Below, piece after piece: positions 57,135 through 64,000 of a stretch of DNA of 64,000 nucleotides. The stretch's first letter is position 1. The number at the start of each line of letters is the position of its first letter. Source of the DNA: Adiantum capillus-veneris (taxonomy: Eukaryota; Streptophyta; Polypodiopsida; Polypodiales; Pteridaceae); the NCBI GenBank assembly GCA_014529385.2, contig CM043969.1, forward strand, positions 28,223,946-28,287,945, given 5' to 3'. The translations under genes were made by a program, and so were the position numbers. The notes beneath the pieces were generated by a model. That model was given only the letters and a program-made list of their open reading frames with translations. It was not told the DNA's origin and did not search any database.

Positions 57135-57890
57135 TTAAAAACTCACAAACTCATAGCGAAAGGTGTCGAAGCCTTCGCTGCCAAGATGAGATGTCCCCCT
57201 GGTCATCTGTCGTACCTGCGCGGCCTCACACTGCTGTCTGAACCGCGTGTCCGCTGTCCGCTCATCCTCCCTGATCTGCAGCCACATCTCGTGTGGGATG
57301 CCCGAAGGCTTCGGCGAGCCGGTCCTGAAAGCCTTCCGAGATGCATCTCCTCGATGTTTCACGGTGTCCCATGCAACACCCTTGATCCACCTCCTCGGAA
57401 CAACGGAAGAACCCGGAGCAGACTGGTACTCTCTCAGGATGGTCTCCACTATGTAATTGACTTTGTCTCCATCCTGATCACCCCAAGACGTTAGAAGGCT
57501 GGTCGAAAACTGCAGCTCCGCGAGTTGGCGAATCCGCTGTCGTATCTCAGTCCCGACTCTATCCATGTCAACAGAACCATCTGCCTGTACAGTATAGAGC
57601 TTGGAGGCACTAGGATCGTGTGCCCCCCAAGGTGTCCGAGGTGTGCCAAGAGGTGTGTCGAGAGGTGTGCCTGGGTAGGACGGGGGTCGTGAGCGAGGAG
57701 GGGTCGAAGCATCTGTAGACCCTCCTCCACAGCAACCACCACCTCCAGCTGACGATCGCCGAGATCGGCGAGTGCGCCTGTGCTGCGGAGATGAGGACGT
57801 ATCCGCCTCTGTCCCACCCCTAGGTGTCAAAGTGGCCGTGATGGGAGAAGCAGGCGTCGTACCCATAGGCGTCCTCCCCCCCGTAGGCAT
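57135..57890 (-). CDS. CACTA-associated protein, Transposase_24/TNPA-like
   Basis: 251 open codons on the minus strand. The N-terminal third is Pro/Ser/Arg/Gly-rich and low complexity. The C-terminal half reads VKHRGDASRKAFRTGSPKPS, HEMWLQIREDERTADTRFRQ and GTSHLGSEGFDTF, resembling the plant Ptta/En/Spm transposase domain. It lies between a CACTA end (56064) and TNP2-like N-terminal pieces. It may be one or more exons of a spliced CACTA transcript. Confidence 0.6.
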   Translation of the reverse strand: MPTGGRTPMGTTPASPITATLTPRGGTEADTSSSPQHRRTRRSRRSSAGGGGCCGGGSTDASTPPRSRPPSYPGTPLDTPLGTPRTPWGAHDPSASKLYTVQADGSVDMDRVGTEIRQRIRQLAELQFSTSLLTSWGDQDGDKVNYIVETILREYQSAPGSSVVPRRWIKGVAWDTVKHRGDASRKAFRTGSPKPSGIPHEMWLQIREDERTADTRFRQQCEAAQVRQMTRGTSHLGSEGFDTFRYEFVSF

Positions 57891-58090
57891 CCCCCCCCTA
57901 GGTGTCGACGTGCCAACTTCCTCAACATGTCTTCAGGAGATAGGCGCACGGCTTCTGGTGCTGCTTCGTTCGCGTTCTTCTCGCTTGTCTGGAAGAAGGA
58001 ATCCAGCATCTCCTCCATGCCGTCGTCTTCTATGTGTAAGCCCTTTTTTGCTTCCATCCGTGGCTCTATATTGGTCGGACCTTCACGCAT
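57827..58090 (-). pseudogene. CACTA TNP2-like N-terminal segment
   Basis: The minus strand reads GLHIEDDGMEEMLDSFFQTS and NEAAPEAVRLSPEDML, resembling the acidic stretch after the transposase-associated domain of CACTA proteins. It then runs into Gly/Arg-rich sequence overlapping the next frame, suggesting a frameshift or splice junction near 57900. Confidence 0.5.
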
Positions 58091-58311
58091 AATATTTTTT
58101 CTCTCTCTCTCTCAGATGTAGGTTCTATGTCGCAGAAATCAATGCATGTTCCGTAGGAGTCGTATCGCAGATTCTGTACGGTTTCTCGAGCAAACTCTCC
58201 GTACTTGTGCACATGCTCATTACATATCCTACGCTTGCGCAGGATTTGATACTTGCAGAGCGTGCACGAGCATGCAATCTTTTCCTCCATGTTAGTTGAT
58301 GACGTTGCCAT
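58066..58311 (-). CDS. CACTA transposase-associated domain-like segment
   Basis: 81 codons, MATSSTNMEEKIACSCTLCK then ICNEHVHKYGEFA. The CxCxxC plus His pattern resembles the zinc-binding transposase-associated domain at the N-terminus of CACTA TNP2 proteins. It would be the first exon of the minus-strand CACTA-2 gene. Confidence 0.45.
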   Translation of the reverse strand: MATSSTNMEEKIACSCTLCKYQILRKRRICNEHVHKYGEFARETVQNLRYDSYGTCIDFCDIEPTSEREREKILCVKVRPI

Positions 58312-58339
58312 CTACAATGATTAACAATGTTGTTTTAAT

Positions 58340-58361
58340 ATATATATATATATATATATAT
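58340..58361. repeat. (TA)n microsatellite
   Basis: TA dinucleotide run of about 11 units. Confidence 0.95.
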
Positions 58362-58405
58362 ACTCCTCACAATGTAAACTACCTCGCATTCTCTAGTCTT
58401 GCCCA

Positions 58406-58441
58406 ATCTCCGTACACCTCGGTCCAGAGGTGTACGGAGAT
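58406..58441. other. Perfect 15-bp inverted repeat (hairpin)
   Basis: ATCTCCGTACACCTC (58406-58420), a 6-base loop GGTCCA, then its exact complement (58427-58441). There is no T-run after it. It may be a transposon terminus, a MITE-like palindrome or a small RNA precursor; nothing decides. Confidence 0.6.
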
Positions 58442-58569
58442 CAGGACCACCGGGTCAAAATCTCGTCTTTATTGGTCAAATCCTATATGGGTAGACACAT
58501 ACGTGCACTCCCAGGTGTACATGGCAATGCATGTAGCAGGAAAAACCCCTTTGCCTCTTTTAGTTCCAT

Positions 58570-58694
58570 AGTTTCTTCTCTGTCTACGTACCCTATCTCT
58601 CGTTCTTTCTCTCTCGATCTCGCTCTCGCTATCTCTCTTTCTCTCTCTATTTCCCTATTTTCCTATCTCTCTCTCTGTCTCGCTCTCCACTTCC

Positions 58695-58772
<78 letters not shown>

Positions 58773-58797
58773 CTCTCTTTCTCTATCTCTCTATTTA

Positions 58798-58866
<69 letters not shown>

Positions 58867-58876
58867 GCTCTCTACT

Positions 58877-58955
<79 letters not shown>

Positions 58956-58975
58956 CCCTATCTCTCTACTGATTA
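58570..58975. repeat. (CT)n/(TA)n microsatellite complex
   Basis: CT-rich tracts at about 58700-58730, 58800-58860 and 58880-58952, with (TA)n at about 58731-58771. Confidence 0.95.
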
Positions 58976-59149
58976 AACGAGCGACTGAGCTAGGGAGATC
59001 TAGACGCCCACGACTGCAGAGGACTACACAACATCGACAGAGGCTGCATCAGAGGATCTAGCTAGGTCACTTTGGCTCGACATGCACAACGCCCGGTCAG
59101 ACTACTGACCATGGAGGAGATTGATGAGATCCGGGTGCTGCCCACTTTG
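58976..59149. other. Unassigned spacer
   Basis: Short stretch without a recognisable feature between the microsatellites and the Gypsy relic. Confidence 0.4.
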
Positions 59150-59757
59150 TCACATAGTCAATGGCAACAATAATATATCGAGATTAAGTATTACGAGCTG
59201 CCAGACAAATTGAGCCTACAAAGTCTAAACCCCATGTTTCAAATGGTTGAGTCACTTTAGTAGAATGTAAGGGCATCTTATTTTTTTGTTGTGTGATCTT
59301 GTAATGTTGGCATTCACCCTTTTGCAAAAAGTGATGCATCCTTGAATAAGGTAGGCCACCAATAGCCTGATTGCAACACTTTTCTACCAGTTAGTTCCCC
59401 TGAAAAATACCCTTTGGCTATACCCATGTGGGATTCTTGTAGTATGTATAAATACTTATTCTCACAAGCACAACGTCTCAGAATATCGTCCTTCCCTAGC
59501 TTGTAGAAAGTTCCTGCAATTAGAGAATAAGGTTCACATTCCTTTAATAGTTTTCGAGCTATATCCTTACAAAGCTCTTTGGGTGGAAAACCATTAACTA
59601 AAAAGTTCACAATCTTCTCACTCCATTTAGGCATGGTCTCTTGACTAGGAATAGGGAAGTATCCTACAAATTCATCATTGATTCCAATAGGGGCTTCACC
59701 ATTGGGTATGCGAGACAAATGATCCACCATGACATGTCTTTTATTGGGTCTCACCAC
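59150..59757 (-). pseudogene. Gypsy-R integrase N-terminal part
   Basis: The minus strand reads KRHVMVDHLSRIPNGEAPIG, then the pre-integrase block HMGIAKGYFSGELTGRKVLQ and SGYWWPTLFKDA, then, after a shift, FETWGLDFVGSI (first Asp). It is cut at VAIDYVTKW near 59150. The rest of the integrase is missing. Confidence 0.85.
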
Positions 59758-59790
59758 AACGATAAATACAAAAGGAAGAATTAATAGCCA

Positions 59791-60087
59791 TCATGTAATT
59801 CTTCTCGTTGAACAAGGTTTATTTACTAGATACAACAACGCTTGATGATCCACATAAAAAATGAGCTTGTTGGCAAGAAGGCAGTAGAAAAATTTCTTTA
59901 TTGCATAAATCATAGCTAAACCTTCTCGCTCTGTAGTGGTGTAGTTCCTCTCAACATTATTTAATTGACGAATTGCAAAGCTAATGGGATAGTCCAATTT
60001 AATTTCTCTTGGTTGAGCTAGAACACACCCAACAGAAAAGTTTGATGCATCAATATGCACATGGAAAATTACATTCCAATCGGACAC
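59791..60087 (-). pseudogene. Gypsy-R RNase H
   Basis: The minus strand reads FHVHIDASNFSVGCVLAQ, YPISFAIRQLNNVERNYTTT and EREGLAMIYAIKKFFYCLL, then KLIFYVDHQALLYLVNK: a standard Gypsy RNase H of the VDHQAL type. It differs from Gypsy-1 and Gypsy-2, so this is another lineage. Confidence 0.88.
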
Positions 60088-61080
60088 TCATAGGATGGGA
60101 GCACTTGTCAAGTCCTTTTTTAATAACTCATAAGCATGGTCACACTCCACGGTCCAATGGAACTCAATAAGAATCTTGTACAATGGGTGAGCTATCTCGA
60201 CAAAGCTTAAAATAAACTGCCAATAATAACCAACATGGCCCATGAACCTTTGAACTCCTTTATAATTTGTAGGTGGTGACAAATTGGAAATGGTTTTAAT
60301 TTTGCTCTCATCTATGGAAATCCCATTTTTGGACACTATATGTCCTAAAATGACTCCATGTTTAACCCAAAATTGGCATTTGAAAGGGTTTAATGAGATG
60401 CGATACAATCTGCAGTTTTCAAACACTTTTTGTAAACATGATAGATGCTCTTTCCAATAAGAATAAACACAAAGGTCATCTAAGAAAGCTTCACAAAACA
60501 CCCTCAAATATTCCCTAAAAGCAGTGTTTATCAATCTTTAGAAGGTAGTAGGGGCATTGGTTAAGCCAAAAGCAATAACACAAAATGTGAACACTCCAAA
60601 TTCTGTTATAAAAGTAGTTTTAGCTTGGTCCTTTAGCACAATTGTGATTTGATTGTAGCTAGAGTACCCATCTAAAAATCTATAAGCTTCCTTCCATGTA
60701 ACTCTTTCAAGCACATATTCCGAATATGGCAAGGGGTAATGGTCTCTCCTAGTGGCGGCATTGACCTTCTTGAGATCCACACACACTCTGAGTTTCCCAT
60801 TCTTTTTTGGCACAATAGCTATTGGAGACCCATTATGAGTGCTCAATAGGGTATATGAATCCGCATTTGACAAGATTTTCAATCTCTTCTTGAAAAATCT
60901 TTGCATACTTAGGATTCATTGGGTAGGGTCATTTTGCTGAACTAGTTTAGCCATGCTATTCTTGGGAATTGTGTGTTGTAAAAGGTGGAACACCTTTCAT
61001 ATCATGATATGTCCAAGAATATATCCTTGAATTACTTGAGAAGCTCTTTAAGTACATATTCCTTAGTCTCTGTCAGATCT
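60088..61080 (-). pseudogene. Gypsy-R reverse transcriptase
   Basis: From right to left: IFSWTYHDMKGVPPF near 61000, then PIAIVPKKNGKLRVCVDLKK, LDGYSSYNQITIVLKDQAK and TTFITEFGVF (60906-60538). Next comes a stop and EAFLDDLCVYS with the catalytic LDD (normally MDD/IDD), GHIVSKNGISIDESKI and YYWQFILSFVEIAHPL (60534-60088). A frameshift lies near 60880. Confidence 0.88.
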
Positions 61081-61440
61081 TGGGCAATGAAAGTAGGTTT
61101 GGACTCCATACTTGGGTCTGCTAACTCAATTTCCTTAACTATCACTGGACCATCATAGACTCCATTACTTCCATCAAGAGGCATTCTTTGGGCCTTTGTA
61201 TACATAACCTTACGCTCCTCCGTGGTGTAGGATTTGAAATTCTCAGGTGCAGGATGTAAATTTGTGGGATCTTGTTGTTCTATGGACTATGATTTCTCTT
61301 CTGCTTCCTTTTGTTGTTGAGCTAGCTCTCAATTTTCTCATCTGCTTTCAGTACGGCTCAACTTTGGCTTCTCTAGAGTCTTACCGTTGTCAAGAGTTTT
61401 TTGGAGCAAGGGATTGCGCATATGTACATACACATGCATG
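61081..61440 (-). pseudogene. Gypsy-R protease-RT linker
   Basis: The minus strand encodes, with few stops, PTNLHPAPENFKSYTTEERK, MPLDGSNGVYDGPVIVKE and SKPTFIAQDLTETKEYV, the region before RT. No 5' LTR was found to the right. Confidence 0.65.
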
Positions 61441-61549
61441 GTGCATCAAATAAAGAATTGCCCATTTTCCAGAGCCAGGTGGTTACGTGGGGCCCACATG
61501 TGTACAAGTAGGACAGCATGTACATAGTGCATCGATTTTCATCGTTACC

Positions 61550-62536
61550 AGTACTAGTGTGTTTTTTCTACAATAAGGAGGAGTTGGTAGTGCGTAAAAA
61601 TTCTCGAGGAAGCTATCCACGGGCCGACGACATGAGGTAAGCACGTGCGTCAGATGGCATCTAGTGGCGTCAGGAGGTCGAACGGGGTCAATATTTGCAC
61701 GTGAATGAGGACGGACACGACGTGGGTGTTTTCTTGTGAAACTTATGCAGAAAGGTCATCATGAAGACCATATTTTGGGGCCACTTCACGTGGTGGCGGG
61801 GTGCATTATTGAAAAAAGTCGAGTGCCAAGTGTGCGTATAGATGCAGCAGGGTGACAACTATGCACTGCGAGGTCAGTTTTTGGCCTGTTCGGGGTCCGT
61901 TTGAGGTCATCTAAAAGACCAAGGGTGCCCAACTAATAAAGCTAAGTGTGGGAACTGAAAAAATAGAGAGAAGACCAGAAAAAACGTGGAGAAGAGAGGA
62001 GGAATAGCTGCATGTGTGTTTTTGGGGTTTTTGGAGCCTGTTTTGGCCGTAAACTGCTCATCCGATGTCAGATTTGAGCACTTTGACATTGTAGACTGGG
62101 GTTTTGGGCCGTTTTGGACGCGATGGCGCTGTCCATTTTTCCAAATTCCTCCCTCTTTTTCTACTGTTTTGACTGTGTAAGTTTCTCCTATGAATGAAGC
62201 TTCTTCTCCAATTTGTGATTGTATCTGGCATATTTTACCCATATTGTGTGAGCTGTTTGCCCCATTGGTGTTGGCCCAAGTTCATTTGTATCTAATTATC
62301 AGAAGTTCTCCTCTTTTGAGCTGAGTTTTTTGGGTGTGTGTGTGTGTGTGTGTCTCTGTGTGGAGTGGGCAAGTGGAGAGTCTCTCTCCTCTCACTCCAG
62401 AGGTGTGTTCCCAGTCTCGGCCAGGTGTGTTGTGTAAGCCGAGTGGTGCCCCTAGTGTGTGTGTGTGTATCTTCCCAAGAGTGTGTGTCAAATTGTTATA
62501 GAGGTGTTCTGTGTGTTTCCATCCTGCTCACATTCT
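61550..62536 (+). repeat. 5' LTR of Gypsy-5 (left edge uncertain)
   Basis: The right edge is set by CTCACA just before a primer-site block at 62538. The left edge cannot be fixed without a second LTR. It contains (GT)n at 62335-62351 and 62457-62468. Short frames inside are not gene-like. Confidence 0.5.
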
Positions 62537-62537
62537 T

Positions 62538-62556
62538 TTGGCGCCCCCACGGAGGA
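62538..62556 (+). other. Primer binding site region of Gypsy-5
   Basis: TTGGCGCCCCCACGGAGG, similar to the block in Gypsy-2 (TTTGGTGCCCCCACTGAGG) and to primer sites of plant Tat elements. Confidence 0.7.
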
Positions 62557-63284
62557 TCTTCTTCGAGTACCTTTTGCTTCGAGCTTCAAGCTTCGAGGTT
62601 CGGGATTACAGGTTGCAGGTTGTAGATTATAGGTTATAGGTTACAGGTTACAGGGACAGGTACAGGTATAGGTGATTCACACAGGTACAGGTAGCTGCAG
62701 TACAGTGATATACTAGCAGTGATGTCACTTGCAATTGTGGTGGGTATGCATCACTTGGCGCCTGTTTGAGCGCATTTTCTGTTGGATTGTACGTTACTTG
62801 TGGAAACTGCCATGGTACGCCTTTGTGGGGCCATATATGGTTTTATTTGGCAGTCCCAGCCATTTCTGAGACTTGGTCTGGAAGATAGTGATTTCTGAGA
62901 CTTGACTATACGCGATTTGCATTAGCCTTCGTGTGAGGGTCGATAGCGTGAGGTTTTATTGAGCTGGGGGATTCTCAAATGTGGAGATCCTTTCGGTGAT
63001 ACAGGTAGCTGGAGCACCCTTTTTGTGACCTCGCCATAGGCTATGTACTAGTGAGTCCTATTTGATGCTTGGGTTCTATTGTTGACAGTTTATGCATACA
63101 TATACAGTCTATATTTTGGGTTCCTACTGCTTTACTTCTGGGGAAACTCTGCCAAAATTTTTCCAAGTTGTGATGGCTGGTTTTTTGGTCTTTTGAGCCA
63201 TTTATGCTGTTATGTTGCTGAAATTCTGGCAAAATCAGAGGATAAGACAGGTGTGCTTTCTTGGGAGCTGCATGGTTGACTTTA
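62557..63284 (+). other. Gypsy-5 leader
   Basis: Non-coding leader of about 730 bp with repeated TAGGTTACAGGT and ACAGGTA words (about 62600-62695). At 63131-63164 it has a motif (GGGGAAACTCTGCCAAAATT) very like the doubled motif in the Copia-A leader. No counterpart of the 38053-38514 ORF is seen. Confidence 0.6.
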
Positions 63285-63503
63285 ATGGATGATCAAAATG
63301 GACCTCAATTCATTCCTTTTCATTTAACTCAAAGAATCCAGATAAATGTTCACGTGTCGAGGAATATTTTTTTCCAGCAGCGCATAGTCTTTATGTTCGG
63401 GCCAAGAAGATTAAGAGAGATCCTGGAATGTCCTTTGCCTATTTTAATTCCGATGATCAACTATGAAAACTCATTTGATGTGCATGTGTTTGTCCTTATC
63501 TAA
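63285..63503 (+). CDS. Conserved small pre-gag ORF (Gypsy-5 copy)
   Basis: An ATG-started ORF of 72 codons (MDDQNGPQFIPFHLTQ ...), ending SFDVHVFVLI. It aligns without gaps to 38537-38752 with about 43% identity and many conservative changes (I/V, F/Y, K/R, D/N). Its stop is 101 bases before the gag ATG, almost the same spacing as in Gypsy-2. The frame is open a few codons upstream, but this is the first ATG. Unknown family. Confidence 0.75.
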   Translation: MDDQNGPQFIPFHLTQRIQINVHVSRNIFFQQRIVFMFGPRRLREILECPLPILIPMINYENSFDVHVFVLI

Positions 63504-63604
63504 AGCTGAGCTCCATTGAAGTTTCTCGGGATTGAGTAGTGAAAAGTTTTGGGTTCTTGCACGTGTGTTCGAAGAGGTTCTTAAAGCATTAAACTTGGGT
63601 AGCC

Positions 63605-64000
63605 ATGGCTTTCTCTTATCCGGAATTTCATGGAAGAAGTGGTGAAGATGCGGAAGACTTTCTGGAGCAAGTCGAGGTGGCATGCATAAGCAACAATATG
63701 TGTGATGAGGAGAAGATTTTGAGGCTATTTGGATTGCTTTGAAAGATGAGACCCGTGTTTGGTTCATGGACTTGGAAGCTAAAGAAGCAGTGGCTTCTTC
63801 TTATGGTTTGAGTCTTGACAAGTTTATAGAAGCTTTTTTAGAGTGTTTCCAAGTTGTGGAAGATGCAAATGCAGTATGGAATGAGCTCAATGCTCTTAAG
63901 CAAGGTTCTTGTCAAGGTGTTGATGCCTATGTACAAGGTTTTACAGATTTATGAACTCGTTGGTGTGTTGCTCTTAAGGATGAGACCCCCCCTTGTTCAT
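63605..64000 (+). pseudogene. Gypsy-5 gag, 5' part, runs off the window
   Basis: MAFSYPEFHGRSGEDAEDFL begins the gag, homologous to the Gypsy-1 start (MAQSFPEFHGLPHEDANAF). A one-base shift near 63735 separates it from KDETRVWFMDLEAKEAV and WNELNALKQGSCQGVDAYVQ. A stop (TGA at 63952) falls where Arg fits. The rest lies beyond the window. Confidence 0.85.

Noticed and set aside
58430-58972. 180-codon Ser/Leu/Tyr frame
   Set aside because: Translation of CT and TA microsatellites.
62557-63284. A counterpart of the 38053-38514 ORF in the Gypsy-5 leader
   Set aside because: Frames contain frequent stops and show no similarity.

Overview
This window is a plant-type, repeat-dominated stretch of nuclear DNA. 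I found no convincing host protein-coding gene, rRNA gene or intact tRNA gene. Plant origin is inferred from Copia elements primed by initiator tRNA-Met, Tat/Athila-like Ty3/Gypsy elements with plant-style primer sites, CACTA (TNP2) relics, and dense CT/GA/CA microsatellites. The species cannot be fixed from the sequence. The microsatellite load and old, gene-poor nesting would suit a large fern, lycophyte or gymnosperm genome, which is a guess.

Layout. 1-2131: Copia-A, an internally deleted Copia element with an intact gag-protease ORF. 2150-5760: degenerate tandem repeats, microsatellites and a possible SINE head. 6022-9624: Copia-B, a decayed Copia with one full LTR and one truncated LTR. 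9625-12540: gene-poor DNA. 12541-14678: LARD-B, a minus-strand non-coding LTR element with a duplicated primer site. 14866-25048: Gypsy-M, a minus-strand Gypsy relic with a long extra coding region downstream of integrase, split by a gag-only Copia-like element (21561-24838) flanked by the target duplication TTTAG. 25560-26095: a chromovirus-like integrase fragment. 26141-27259: Copia-C, the 5' end of a Copia-B relative.

27260-52758 is a four-storey nest. Gypsy-1 lies against Copia-C. LARD-A (29351-47426) sits inside the Gypsy-1 gag with a perfect TCAAC duplication. Gypsy-2 (34950-46717), a Tat-like element with two RNase H domains and 2.5-kb microsatellite-rich LTRs, sits inside LARD-A. 52759-53460 is another Gypsy fragment. 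53700-54730 is microsatellite and telomere-like DNA. 54743-55976 is a CACTA TNP2 relic. 56064-58311 is a second CACTA-like element on the minus strand. 59150-61440 is a minus-strand Gypsy pol relic. About 61550 to the window end is the 5' part of another Gypsy (Gypsy-5): LTR, primer site, leader and gag start.

Most notable is a small ORF of 71-72 codons lying just upstream of gag in both Gypsy-2 (38537-38752) and Gypsy-5 (63285-63503). The two align without gaps at about 43% identity by eye and lie 103 and 101 bases before the gag ATG. I do not recognise the family. Gypsy-2 also carries a second unrecognised ORF (38053-38514) just upstream. Most stop codons in Gypsy-1 and Gypsy-2 sit where CAG, CAA or CGA would be expected, consistent with decay by cytosine deamination.
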